From: Silene noctiflora | Taxonomy: Eukaryota > Streptophyta > Magnoliopsida > Caryophyllales > Caryophyllaceae | Direction: 5' to 3' | NCBI GenBank assembly: GCA_009801015.1 | Contig: VHZZ01000026.1 | Span: 370,374 to 434,373, forward strand | DNA: 64,000 bases | In this document: positions 11,183-23,159 of the stretch, piece by piece | Layout of the letters: the number at the start of each line of letters is the position of its first letter | How positions within the stretch are numbered: the stretch's first letter is position 1 | The notes under the pieces: model-generated | Database searches by the model: none | What the model was told of the DNA's origin: nothing | What the model saw: only the letters and a program-made list of their open reading frames with translations | Made by a program: the position numbers and the translations under genes

Positions 11183-11589
11183 CTCTTATGTGTGTTTGTG
11201 CCAACTGCCAACCATAGTAAATGTTAATTACTCCTCCGCTGGTCTTATTTAAGACGAAACATATCCGTTTTATTTTTAAAACTGACTCGAATACCACATA
11301 GTGATAATAAGAAACTTTTGCTAGTTCCTAGATAGTTTGTTTGATCAAATGATAACTAGTTATATTTGTCATCTTAAATAAGATCGTTTTATTTCGGGAT
11401 ATTGGGTAAGCTATTCGTGAATCACTCACACTTTTGTTAGTACGAGTAACATAAAGTGAGGGTTGAAAGTAGTTCTACGAAATTGACCAGACACGAACTT
11501 GATCAACAACCATATATATTTGAAAATTTTAACACGATAACAATATACCTGAAAAAACTTCACAAAAACTAACGTTGTGTCTGTACCCG

Positions 11590-12090
11590 CCCTTTTCTTG
11601 CGAGCCAGGTAGCCCGTGGGCTAGCGGCCTAGCGGGCTTCCGTTTTCTTACTAAAAAAATTACAAATATACATTAATTCAATTTTAAATTAATTAAAGAA
11701 TAATAATCAATATAATGAATTATAATTTATCTTTCAATTGTCATGATTTACATTAATATTGTTTGAACATTTATTTAATTTAAATATTTTGTTAATTAAA
11801 AATATAAATATCTCAGTTATATTTTTACCATAATAGTGTATGTATTATGTTTTACATATTATTATTTTAGTGTTAGACATCACTATAAAATTGATATAAA
11901 TTTCTTAAAAAATGTCATTTTTAAGAGTAAAAGTATAGGATTTAAACTGTAAACGGGTTGAACGGGCCAGCCCACGGGTTTTTCTTATTGTTCATACCCG
12001 TCCAATTAGCTTGACGGACCGGGCTTGACCTGCCCTCTTAATTTTTCGGGTAAAAAATATTTGTCCAAGCCCGCTAAAAAATCGGGCCGG
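11590..12090. repeat. GC-rich CCCGC/CGGGC tracts around an AT-rich core
   Basis: Two GC-rich blocks (GTACCCGCCC...GTGGGCTAGCGGC near 11590-11640, and GAACGGGCCAGCCCACGGG...GACCGGGCTTGACC near 11950-12090) flank an AT-rich middle. The layout matches the hAT-type element at 10583-11182, but I could not define ends. Between 11191 and 11590 I see only a weak inverted pair (TCTTATTTAAGACGAAAC and its partner near 11380). Confidence 0.35.
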
Positions 12091-12257
12091 GCACTGTAGT
12101 TTATTAAATGAAAAAACTTGATAACAATAAGCCCGAAACAAGCAAAAAACCGAATATAACCCTGCCTAATCCAACACGTGTCTAATCCGATTGACCCGTT
12201 TGTCGGACCTACCAAGAAAGCTTGGAGCTCAATCTTCAAAACACACAAAAAAAAAAG

Positions 12258-12442
12258 GCAAATTCTTATTTGTGACGGAAGGTATCCGTCACAAGCTTGT
12301 GACGGATACCTTTTTGTCTCACAAAATACCCATGAGAGGAGAGAGGAAAGCAAGTGGAGGTACCCCACCTTGTCCCCCTATTTGTTTTGTGAGTGGCATT
12401 ATCCGTCACAAGGATCCGACCCGTCACAAGGGAGACGCTTTG
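12258..12442. mobile_element. Mutator-like MITE, GTGACGG family (copy 2)
   Basis: A 185-bp element starting GCAAATTCTTATTTGTGACGG and ending CCGTCACAAGGGAGACGCTTTG, with approximate A-rich 9-bp flanks (AAAAAAAAG and AAAAACAAG). It ends about 100 bp upstream of the DGS1 start codon, so it lies in the promoter or leader. Confidence 0.7.
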
Positions 12443-12539
12443 AAAAAACAAGAACTTAACCGCCGGCGAGAAACAACAAAATCGTGAGCAAACGTCGAAG
12501 AAAAAGATTCACGAAGCGAAAACAAATTAAATTATCGCC

Positions 12540-15500
12540 ATGGAGATTGATGATGATTCTTCGTCTTCTTCAAACAATCAATTATCAAATTTACGAACCC
12601 TAACTTCGCTATACTCAAATTATTTATACAATCAAATCTCCAGTTTTATTCCAATTTCGTCAGATTCTTCATTAATTGGTAAAATCGCAAGTTTTTGGCA
12701 TCAATTTGGGCGTGCTAGGTCTCGTAGTCGGAAACCGTGTCTTCCTCTTCCACTTCCGTCAAAGTCGCTTCATTCTTCGCTGTAATTTCTCTTTTTTTAT
12801 TGTTATTTGTTAATTTTATGCTGATTAGTTATTGTTTTAAGTTGTAATTTTGATTTTGAACTGTTAATTGTCGTTTTTATGCTGATTAATTATCGTCTTA
12901 GCTTTTGAACTTTGATTTTGAATTGTTAGTTGTCATTTTTATGATGATTAATTATCGTTTTAGCTGGCAAAATTTGATTTTGTTCAGTTAATTGTCAATT
13001 TTATGCTGATTAATTATCGTTTTAGCTGGCAAAATTTGATTTTGATCAGTTAATTGTCAATTTTATGCTGTTAATTATCGTTTTAGCTGGCAAAATTTGA
13101 TTTTGATCAGTTAATTGACAATTTTATGCTGATTAATTATCGTTTTAGCTGGCAAATTTTGATTTTGATCCGTTAATTGTCAATTTTATGCTGACTAATT
13201 GTTGTTTAACCTGCTGGCTTTGACTTTGAGCTAATTTTAAGTTGATATGCGGCATTGGAGGTTTTGGCATTGCCCGAAATTTGATGTGATGGAAATTATA
13301 AGACTAGTAGTTGAGGCTGATGGAAGTCATGTTCCACATCGGTGGAATAAAGATGGAAGTTCATCTTTATAAGTGTCTACAAAATATAATAGTACGGGGC
13401 CTTTTGGGAAGGAGCCCAAGAGTAAATCCGTGAGGGCTTGGCCCAAAGCGGACAATATCGTAAAGAAAAGATATTTACGTTATTGGCTTATTATGTTGTA
13501 CAGAGTAATTAATTGTGTACTTGGTCTTACAGATATTAGTGATTGAAGTCGATGAATTTTGAGTGTTTTGACCTCAAAAGTCCAATGTTGACAGCTGTTT
13601 GTGACGGTACTGACTGATAAATTAGTTTAGGGAGTCGAATGTTGGCAGTTGTTTGTGACGAATAGTCTATGATTTTGAACTTTTGATTAAGTTTTTGAGT
13701 GTATCGTTTATGATTTAAATCAATTGCATTTAGATTGGTTTTCGCTGGAAGTTTTAGATTGAGAATTTACCTACTGAATTTCGTATTTGGCAAGTTTATA
13801 GATTAGGTATTTGCCGTCTTAAGGTTTATTGATTTTATTAAGCTATGCTATACTCCCTTTGTCTCTTTATAAGTTTCGGACTTCCTTTTCAGGCCATCTC
13901 ATATAAAGGTTCACACTTTGCTTTATTCCTTTTTCGGTCTGTTACTTGTGGCGCCACTTACTCAGTTAGCATTTTCCTTCACACACAGGTTATTTGTGTT
14001 GTGCTCTATGAGATTGTGATGGAAATCCTAATGTCTTGTTCTTCAGTGTTTTGGAAGATATTATTTTGATCAAATGATCCTCGAGTCAGACGATTTCACA
14101 ATTAAGTTTGTGAAGTCGACGCTTTACATAGACGCATTCATCTATTTTTACACTCCATTTTGAGAGTCTTATTTGTGGTAACGCAGGATTATGACAGAAG
14201 CGTCTAGAATTTTTGAAGTTTTGGAGGATATTTTGGAGCAGTTATTCTCAAATATTCACTATGTTCAGAAAAATTTGCATTATTGGCAGATTAAAGAAGA
14301 GGTTGGTACCTGGTTTTATGTTCACGCTTGTACCATGTTATTGATGTGCTTTTGGTGCTGGGTTTGTCACACATCGATTATGATACTGAAATTTGAATTA
14401 CTACAACCAGTTTACTTGATGCAGGGGTCAAATGCTCAGAAAGCATACTTTATGCTTTTTGAGAGAGGGCCACAGGCGTTGATTAGTGGAAGCGTTGAGC
14501 TTGTGCGGAACTTCATTGCGGAAGATTCCTCTTTTCAAATTCTTTGCCACACTGCCTCCGGTTTCATAGCTGAGAGAGTTACTGTGTTGGATAGCTTGAA
14601 ACATATGCTTGCCAAGTTTCTGGCGCAGGTTAATTCACTTATATTGCTTCTATTTTCTGTCATTAAGTTCAATAATTTTATCCAGTTGCTATGTTGTCTT
14701 TGAGTTAATACGATGTGGAGTATATGGGAAGAAATGATATGGGACGGTGGTGATACCTATGAATCTACGGTGTTGCTGCGGAATTTGACTATTCTTAGAT
14801 TTAACTTGTAGTTTTAGCTGCTGTTGGCCACTTGATACATATGTAAGTGCATAGGTATTTCTCTTTGGTTAATTGAGCTTAATTCTCACATTTTGATTTC
14901 AGTGGCTCTATGTTATGGTGATATTCCCTCTTATTCCAACTATAATATTCTTAAATGCCCGGGGTTTGAAAAATCCTTTTTAGTTGACCTGAGAAGAGTC
15001 TGTGACTATCAAACTAGAAACTTATGCATCCCCTTTGTTGTACTCATCAACTCGGATGTTATGTTAGTGATTAGTGTTATTGCTGACAAGCTCTGGCAAG
15101 CAAAGGGGGTGTTTTTAAATAATTAATGTTCGTTGTTATCAAAATTTATAGTGATGGAGGTTGTGTCAGCATGAAAATAAAAAAGTAACAAGACTTTTGT
15201 ACTTCTTATGCACTTGGCATTCTCGTCTAGTGGAATTTGTGTTTAATTCAGAAGGAGCTTATAATGGAACAATTTCTGAATGTTTGTTCCTTGCATGCAT
15301 GGTTGTAAAGTGGGTGATTTTTTATCTGGTGCCATGTATATATATGCTGACTGGTTTCTTCAGCTGCCATTTATTTCTTCTTTGTTGATGGTTTACTCCA
15401 TAATCGTTTATTATGGCATCTGATCCAGGTATATATGCTAATTGATAAACAAGGGGAGGGCCTAATGTCTGATCCTCAAAGATCATTGCCATCATTTTTG

Positions 15501-18500
15501 GTCATTATTGATGGTTTATTTTCTGATCTTGAGGCATCAATTGCTAAATTGCATGCTTCTACGTCCCAGGTAGCAATCAAAGATGCTTTTAGTTCCAAGT
15601 AATTTTCTTCCCATTCTATCTGTGGAACTTGCTTATGTCTTGTATGCTGGTTATATTCAGATGGATTCTTCTGATGGGGGTAGCAAGTCAATTCCGCTGG
15701 GGTTCAACAAAATTACTGAACGGGAAAGGGAAGTTCCTGAATGGACAGATGATGAAGTTCGAGATGCTATAGCTTCAATATATCAGAACCTTCAGAAATT
15801 AGACTCCTATCTATCTGATGTTGTAAGACTCCTATATATCAGAACCTTCAGCTTTCTTTCTCATGATTCTTTGCTATTGTTCATGTTAGCCAACAAATTT
15901 TTATTTTTTTTTTGTGTGTGTGATGTAAGCTACATCACTGCTAAGTCGCATTTTCTCCCATCTTTCAGGTTGGGAAGCACCACAAACCTAGAAAACTGAC
16001 TCGGTATTGGATCCGTTATACATGTGGCGCTGTTGGCCTTTCTGTTTGTTCATTGTGGCTTGTCCGTCATAGTAGATTGGTTGGAAGTCCGGACATTGAT
16101 AATTGGATCGGTGAGGCAAAAGAGTCGACAATTTGTTTCTGGACTGAACACGTGCAGCAACCGGTATGCCTCTGATAGTGGAGTTTATATTCAGTGACCT
16201 TCCTGAGTCTCGAGCGATGCTTAGTAATAGTCGAACTGGTTATGTGATAAATTATGTCTGTGCTACTTCAAGCTAACCTAATACTACTGCTTCAAGAACA
16301 GAAAAAACCTATTAGTAAATACGACAATGAGTTGACTTAAAGATAGACTCTTGACATGTGCATCCCTTGGGTTCTTGGGATGCAAAGGCGTCAACATTTT
16401 GCTATATGTGTATGGTTTGTATTGCTAGTTAACCATATTTCTGGGATAAGAAACATTTTCGGACCAAGGCTTTGTTGACTTGTGCTATACTTTTGGGATA
16501 AGTGGCTAGAAGTTTCACGGTCAAATAATTGGAGACCGTTTGAGAGATTTGTCTGCACAATTTCTACAGTATGCTTATTTGACTTATACGCTTTCATTGT
16601 TTCTAATTCATTTCGAGCATATTAGGACCAATAGTTGTAAAATTAGTAACTATTAAACATTCAAACTACGTTCTAAATTATTGTTGTTATGTAAAGGATG
16701 AAGGCAATTGTGACTCCATTGTACCAATATGAATTGAACCTTAAATGCTCAAGTGATTCATGTTTAGGTCTGTCTCATTCTAAACCCTTTACATTCTATC
16801 TATGACTCATTAGAAACCTGCATGCACGTGTCTCAAAACCAGCTGAATTCTTAACTGCAGTTCTGTATGTTTATCAGATTTTGTCAATTAGGGATGAACT
16901 TTTTGACACATTTAGAAAGAGGCACAAAGGGGTTATGGAAGCAGAAGAGGTGCAGTTAACTGCCAATTCTCTCCACAGGTAATACGATCGTCTTTAAGGC
17001 TTCAAGATATGTCCTGAGTTTTCATGTGGTGAAAATAATTTTAATCAGAATTTAAATTTTATCTTTGTGCAAAAATGTTTAGCCGACTTTGCGTTAAAAT
17101 ATATTATTTATGACTAGACGAAACCTGATATATGCTTTTGGCTATCTAATCTGTGTCCGCTCTGACCTCTGGACCACCCCCCTTTCCTCTTTGTTCTTTT
17201 CATGACGTGATATTTGTAGCTCTTAACTTAGTTGTGATTCACAGAATGCTGCTGACTTTCTGTGAGCAGACAAATGGCCAAAAATATCCCGAGAATGCTT
17301 CAGATCAGGAACTGCTCGAAATAGTTATGACAAGGTGCGTCTTGTATAATCAACAGATGATGGACTTGATAAATAATAGCATTGATCTAGAATCTACCGG
17401 GATTTTATGCACAATTATAAACCTGAAGTTAGTTCTCTTCGTACTAGCAGATAACTTATTGTACTCCTAAATTAAGTGTAATTTTTTTTTTTCCAAAAGC
17501 TTATATCTAGAGGGATATGACAATAGAACAACTGAATTAAAACAATAAATTTCATTTTTTGCTGGTAGTGGTGGGTGACTGGTTTATTCCTTTGTCATTT
17601 ATTTAAAGCAAGAAGCATGGAAGCATATTTTAACAATTTGTTTAGAAGCTCGAGTAGTTGCATGGCATCATAGATTATATTACAAACTTGATGCAGATAC
17701 GAGAAGGAGTTGCTGCACCCTATTAAAAGTATAGTTGGCGGTGGAGAGCTTCCTCGTGCTATGCTCATTCAGGTACTGAAATTTGTTTTTAAAATTTTCA
17801 ATGGTGGATTTTTGCGTTATTCCTTATGCTTCATCTGAGATTTTTTGAAACTAAACCTGCTCCTTGCACTCTTGCAGGTTCAAAAGCTAAAGTTGGATAT
17901 AGAAACGTGAGTTGAATTAACTTGTTAGATCTTTATGAAAAATATACTATTTGATCTATCAAATTGACAATTTTTGAGTTTTCAATACGTTTGTTGTGAT
18001 TAGGGCAATGCTTGAACTGGACCAGATTCTGAAGGCCAATGAAATCAACTTTGCCGTTTTAGCTGCTTTACCAGCATTCATCTTCGTGGTCATTTTAATC
18101 ATGTTACTACGCTCATGGATAAAACAGGTAACTAATCTTTTCACGTCAATAGACTGGGTGTGTCCAAGTTTCATTATGAGGCTCTAAACATGTCATCATG
18201 TCAAAAATATTTTAGTAGCTGCTTTCTAGTCCATGTGATTGGATGCTTGTTGCTGTGAGGTGGTTGGTGGCTTTACCGGGATGAACAGAACGTGTATATA
18301 TCGAAATCCCGTGTCTAGAAGAAGTTTGGCAATTATTCCATCAGTGTTCTATGAAACAAGTTTTAAGAATGAAGGATGTTTTTTGGAGATGTTGTGCCAG
18401 TCTTACCTGATCACGTACACTTCAAAGTAATACGAGTAACAATTAAAAAAACGAGTATGAAAATGCATGCAGGCAATAATTCTTTTTACCTCATCTTTTT

Positions 18501-19386
18501 TGTCTGATTATGATATGATAGGACAAGGGAGCAGAAGGAAGGGGTCGAATTGCTCGTCGTCAGAGGAGGTTGCTCATCGTTGAGATAGAGAAAATGATCA
18601 TGCAATACCAATCATGTATGGATCTGAGACAGGTATGACTTCTGAGACAGACTCTTGTAAATCCAGCGTTTCTTTCTCTTAACACGTAAGACGTCTCACG
18701 TATGGCCTTACTTCTAGTAGTGTAGTTTGATGGTGATGGGAGCTCCTCTTCCAAGTCATACTCATTAGAGTTTAAGAGACTCTAGGACGACATTTTCTGT
18801 GACTGTCCTCACTGAGATATACGTATGAAACTGAAGAACCAGCAGAAATCATTCCTACATACTATTTTCAAATGAAAAGAAGAAGCGCGCTTTTTGAAAA
18901 AACTTGATGAAGCAAAATGAGCATATGCATAATCCCACGTCTTTAGTAAATGAAAATTTTCTGTTTCTTCGGGCTAGTGCTTGATAAAAAGAAAAAAAAG
19001 GTTTTGAAAAAGAAAGCTACGCTTGTTAACAGTTCAAGAAAATTTCGATATTACAGATCTGACCATAAGCTTATTGTGCAGATAGAAGATGCCCAATGCT
19101 GCTTTGGCTTGGTGTTGTACACGCTAGATCATTTGTATCGTGCAGTACAAAACCACGCTAAAACAACTGGGGAATGGTCATGGTTAGTTCTTTAGAACCC
19201 TATTATTCGATAGCTCGTCTTGATTCTCGTAGTACCTCATTTGCTAACAGCTATACAATGCTTTGCAGTCTCAAGCAGGATATCATTGATTTGGCAAAAC
19301 CGGAGCTCCATACTACACATAAGCTGACTATTACTTCACGGATGGAACGAGTTTATGATTGCTTGCTTCCCTCCCTCAGGCAATAG
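12540..19386 (+). CDS. DGS1: DGS1 / NCA2-like mitochondrial outer-membrane protein
   Basis: Fourteen exons: 12540-12781, 14187-14301, 14425-14628, 15429-15569, 15661-15822, 15969-16163, 16878-16978, 17245-17334, 17697-17772, 17878-17906, 18004-18127, 18522-18632, 19082-19182 and 19269-19386. All junctions are GT-AG, phases close, and they sum to 1809 bp or 602 residues, which agrees with the family. The protein resembles Arabidopsis DGS1 (suppressor of the galactolipid mutant dgd1) and yeast NCA2. Known landmarks are the basic LPLPLP segment near residue 70, a hydrophobic stretch at about 300-318, the conserved block RAMLIQVQKLKLDIE, a second membrane segment at about 466-487 (NFAVLAALPAFIFVVILIML) and the C-terminal RVYDCLLPSLRQ. 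DGS1 is linked to galactolipid levels, mitochondrial lipid traffic and respiration. Exon 10 is only 29 bp. Intron 1 (1405 bp) holds a 63-bp tandem repeat, a TRIM-like fossil and a Stowaway-type end at about 13850. Confidence 0.95.
12811..13215. repeat. ~63-bp tandem repeat in DGS1 intron 1
   Basis: Six to seven imperfect copies of a unit of the form TTTTGATCAGTTAATTGTCA then TTTTATGCTGATTAATTATC. The middle copies (12960-13190) are nearly identical and the outer ones more diverged. Confidence 0.85.
13300..13500. mobile_element. TRIM/LTR-like fossil fragment
   Basis: Contains TTCCACATCGG near the start and GGCTTGGCCCAAAGCGGACA near the end. I associate these phrases with short terminal-repeat retroelement copies in plant introns. 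Broken, non-coding and of unknown age. The assignment rests on recall only. Confidence 0.35.
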
Positions 19387-19702
19387 GGGATTTTGTTTTC
19401 AGCTACCTTTCAACTTGCCCTGGCCTATACCTCAATTATTGCAGGGTATTAACGATTTTCAAGGTTCTAAAGCTAAATTTTGATTCGGGTAAATAATTAG
19501 CATATCGGAACTAGATTTATGTAATGTGTCCTGAATTTACACCAGTGTTTAGGAAAAACTTATCCAAATAGATCAGCTTGAGGAAAGTTTTTCGGTTTTT
19601 TGCAACTCTGGTGGAATTTTAATGAATTTTGGGAAGAATTTTATTTTGTTTGAGAAAATATTCAAAAATTTCTATGTCCATTCTCTTCCGTTTTCTGCAG
19701 CT

Positions 19703-19743
<41 letters not shown>

Positions 19744-19849
19744 CGAAATCTAATTGTTACTCTTTTCAATTTGAGCGATTCTATTAGACTCGACGACCTT
19801 TTAATATGCATAAAAGGGTACGAAGAAAGTAGTATCTCAATAATTTATT
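19387..19849. other. DGS1 3' flank with a 37-bp T tract
   Basis: Presumed DGS1 3' untranslated region, followed at 19707-19743 by 37 consecutive T. The tract could be the tail of a minus-strand retroposed sequence, but I see no matching body. No gene. Confidence 0.5.
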
Positions 19850-20446
19850 TAGTTTCCGTCTTCCAAAGTCTTTGCGATATAGAATATAGATAGATAGATT
19901 GAATTTTACTTGTTAATGTCGGATCGTTCATGAATTCAAGTATTTTCTTCGGCACTTCACCAAGCATCTGAACCGGGTCTAAGAATTTCCCATGACGGCT
20001 GTGCGTCCATTTAATTCGGTCCCCTTTTCGACATATCATCGTCGTCTCACCACATCTCTTCGAACTGTTATCCTCTGTTCCCAACTCATCCCGAACCTCT
20101 TCAACAATCGGTTCATCGTCTGTCTTAATAAAACCGCCTTGAATAATCTCGTCTCTACGAGGTTCATCGACAGGAGTTGGACTAGTAAGGTTTTTTCGAT
20201 AAACGTGTTTGCCAAATTGTCTTAACAGCTTCTAACCGAACAGGTTTAATCAAGTAAACAACAGCTCCATGTCTAACACCTTTCATAATGATCGGTTCAC
20301 TCTCACAAGCCGAGATCATTATCACCGGTATATCAAACTCTAGCCCGGCTTCTAGAAGCTTAAACCCGTCCATCTCGACATCTCGTCGATGTTAACATTG
20401 GTTAATACGATGTCGAAATTGTCCATTTCTTGCTTTAATAGTGCTA
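19850..20446 (-). pseudogene. Type-B response regulator (ARR-like) pseudogene
   Basis: Minus-strand remains of a type-B two-component response regulator. The receiver domain is readable as [13 protein letters not shown], then after a frame change [21 protein letters not shown] and [22 protein letters not shown] further frame change leads to a linker and a GARP/Myb-like DNA-binding domain (RIKWTHSRHGKFLDPVQMLG then VPKKILEFMNDPTLTSKIQ). The phospho-accepting Asp of the receiver is replaced (TNVN where SDVN is usual). There are at least two frameshifts and no introns between receiver and GARP domain, which suggests a processed or long-dead copy. It is cut off at 20447 by a Helitron end. Confidence 0.8.
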
Positions 20447-20447
20447 A

Positions 20448-20475
20448 CTAGTATAGATCCCGCGCAATGCGCGGT
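20448..20475 (-). mobile_element. Helitron 3' terminus (minus strand)
   Basis: Read on the minus strand: a hairpin CCGCGC-ATT-GCGCGG, eight bases, then CTAG followed by T. This is the Helitron 3' signature (stem-loop, then CTRR, inserted before T). The element body would extend to higher coordinates; the 5' end was not found. The following 20476-21146 is AT-rich with no gene. Confidence 0.6.
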
Positions 20476-21146
20476 ATATAAAGTTTTTATTTTTTCTAAT
20501 TTGTTATATAAAATTTTCACTTCATTAATATTTAGTATTTCATTCCATTATTTTTTGATATGAAACAAAAAAAATTAAAATGGAAAACTAACCAAATAGA
20601 ATTAAGTTAAGTTGTGATTTTTTTTTAATGAATTTGTTTTTTGTCACGAAACGAATAATAAGTACGTGTCGAGTTATTCTCTACTGTAATAATTATTTCA
20701 TTACTGAAAAATTTAGTAATTTATAGTTTATAATTTAATACCAATTTTATTTTATTATAATGAAAAAAATCATAATTTTGAATTTAATTAAAGTATTAGA
20801 GTATAATTATAATTATATTAAGATTATATTTTAAGAAAAAGATAATAGTTTATTAAAAAAATCAATTATGTTCTTATGAAAATAGATGCATTTTTTAGGG
20901 AAAACTAAAAGAATTATTATTCTCTTAGTAGTAAGGGAAAAAATCATAATTATGAATGTTATTAAAAGATTAGAGTTTAATTATAAGCATATATTCATTG
21001 AAAAGATAATAATAATGCAATGAATTAAAATTTACTTATTACCTTATTTAGCTAGATGCCTCGGTTTTGTTCATTAACGATTTCAGTGCAAAATTACCAA
21101 ACTTACGAAAATAAAAGATAAAAAGTGGACAAAAAAATAACATCAA

Positions 21147-21219
21147 GGGGTTGTAGCTCAAATGGTAGAGCGCTCGCTTTGCATGCGAGAGGCACGGGGT
21201 TCGATCCCCCGCAGCTCCA
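21147..21219 (+). tRNA. tRNA-Ala (UGC)
   Basis: A 73-nt cloverleaf. The acceptor arms GGGGTTG and CAGCTCC pair (with two G-U pairs), then come the D arm with A box TAGCTCAAATGG, an anticodon stem CTCGC/GCGAG around loop TTTGCAT (anticodon TGC), and a T arm GGGGTTCGATCCCC with a perfect B box. The discriminator base is A. A run of seven T directly after the gene is a Pol III terminator, and CAA just upstream suits a plant tRNA start. No intron. The gene looks functional. Confidence 0.96.
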
Positions 21220-21606
21220 ATTTTTTTATTTTTGTCTGTATTTTCTCAATCATGCTTTATTTTTTGGGATATCTAATCCGGTCTAATTTACTCGAGCACT
21301 AGTTCATTTATTTCTTTCTATATTATTCGAAATATCTAATGTTTTTAAACACCGTAACATGCTAATTATTTAGCCATATGAAATTTGAAATAATGGCAGA
21401 GGCACGGGGTTCGATCCCCCGCAACTCCAATGTTTTAATTTTGTCTGTATTTTCTCAATCATGCTTTATTTTTTGGGATATCTAATCCGGTCTAATTTAC
21501 TCGAGCACTAGTTCATTTATTTCTTTCTATATTATTCGAAATATCTAATGTTTTTAAACACCGTAACATGCTAATTATTTAGCCATATGAAATTTGAAAT
21601 AATGGC
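21188..21606 (+). repeat. 210-bp tandem duplication starting inside the tRNA gene
   Basis: Bases 21188-21397 (3' part of tRNA-Ala plus downstream sequence) are repeated almost exactly at 21398-21606. The second copy therefore carries only the last ~32 bp of the tRNA (21398-21429), a 3' tRNA fragment with no A box. A third partial copy (about 40 bp) lies at 21664-21705. Confidence 0.92.
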
Positions 21607-22002
21607 TTTTTGCCGAGGGTGAAAGATGGCAAAAATAATTGGAAGTGAGAACTGAGAAGCTTATATAATCCGGTCTAATTTACTCGAGCACTAGTTCATT
21701 TATTTCTATATTAGGACCGAACTTGATCGTATTAGCATCTCCTTCAAGCTTACGACAACATAATTCAATCCGTAAAATGGAAAATAAAGGATTATTCATA
21801 TCTAAAGGAAAATTAATGCATATAAATTGAAGGAGATTCACTTCTTTGATGACAATCCTCAATGCCTCGAGTTTTTTATTGATTAAAATATTATGAAAGT
21901 AGTCTTGCTTAGAGACTTTTGTATTTACTTTTGCTATAATTAATACACCAATTTTTGATTGATAACCTATACAAATTAAAAACATTTACTTGAATTAGTC
22001 AA

Positions 22003-22031
22003 CTAGTACAGTTCCCGTGCTATAGCACGGT
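22003..22031 (-). mobile_element. Helitron 3' terminus (minus strand)
   Basis: On the minus strand a perfect 16-bp palindrome CCGTGCTATAGCACGG, then eight bases from the stem to CTAG, then T. Same layout as the end at 20448. The body would lie at higher coordinates. Confidence 0.6.
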
Positions 22032-23150
22032 ATTTTTTAGATTTGTTTATTTATAGGGACTTTGTCAATTAAATTATTTGCATAAATAAATAAATTGTAT
22101 TTTTAATTTAATGTTATAATTTACTAAATATAATATAGAAAGAGATAGAAAAAGACAGGTTATTACNATTAGAAGACCTTTTAAGTTAAGCTATTTTTTT
22201 CTTAACCTNTGATTATTATTGTTAAAAATAATGTTATAATCATTACCTGCAACTAATTTAGGATATTAATAATACAATTAAGTTAGATGNAAAATGTAAT
22301 TAAAGACCTTATATTGAAAATGGGTAAAAAAAAGTATACCTCACATCTAAAATCGATTCACGAATTATTAAAATAATTTTTTTTTTTTATTTCTTATAAA
22401 AAAAAAGTCAATAATAATATTACTCTCCCCTCTTATTCAATTGCCTAAATTTTGGAAATCATTACCTTATAAGGATCCTTCCATTAATCAATTTCAAAGG
22501 TCTTCCCAGGAAATATTCTGCCAAAAATAATAACTCAAACAATAATAATATCCTACGTAAGGTTACAAATATTCCTATCCTACATCATAAATTTGGGGGG
22601 GGGGGAAGATTTTCATTAGTTAGCATAAAATTGAGCAGGATAACTAAGGAGAATATTGTAGCAATCCGGATCCTCTGTCCCATGGAACAGAGGATCTAGA
22701 TTGATATTGTAGTTGTGTTAAATCTTTTAGTTAATAGGAAATATTGACTACAATATATGTTAATCAGAGTTAGAATTTAGAAGGGAATATTCCGTATGAG
22801 GGGCAGTGAGCGGAAAACATAAGCGGGAATAACACAGGTGTGTTATTCTTTTAGTTTATAGGAGATTGTTGATCAACTTTTTTCTGAGCTGCGAATGGAT
22901 TACAATATATGAGGGAAGGGGAATCGAACTCATGAGACCATGACCTATGTTCACTATATAACTGTACATCCATCTTATTTGTTAGACTAAGATATTTTCA
23001 GTATCATAAATCAGCCACCTTTCAATTCACCGTGATGATTAACATCAAATCCCCAAGCAAAAGTTACTTCATTAAGAGTCGAAAATTTTTGGGATATTTT
23101 ACGGTCTACCTTTGAGCTTTTCGGTTTTTTATGTTGTATATATACATTTT
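22032..23150. other. AT-rich intergenic region with three ambiguous bases
   Basis: Holds N at 22167, 22209 and 22290, so the assembly is unsure here. At about 22670-22700 lies a perfect inverted repeat GATCCTCTGT...ACAGAGGATC around CCCATGGA, probably part of a small element. No gene seen. Confidence 0.5.
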
Positions 23151-23159
23151 TAAAATTGT

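Noticed and set aside
21398-21429. A second tRNA-Ala gene
   Set aside because: Only the 3' part of the tRNA is present; the D arm, A box and anticodon arm are missing.
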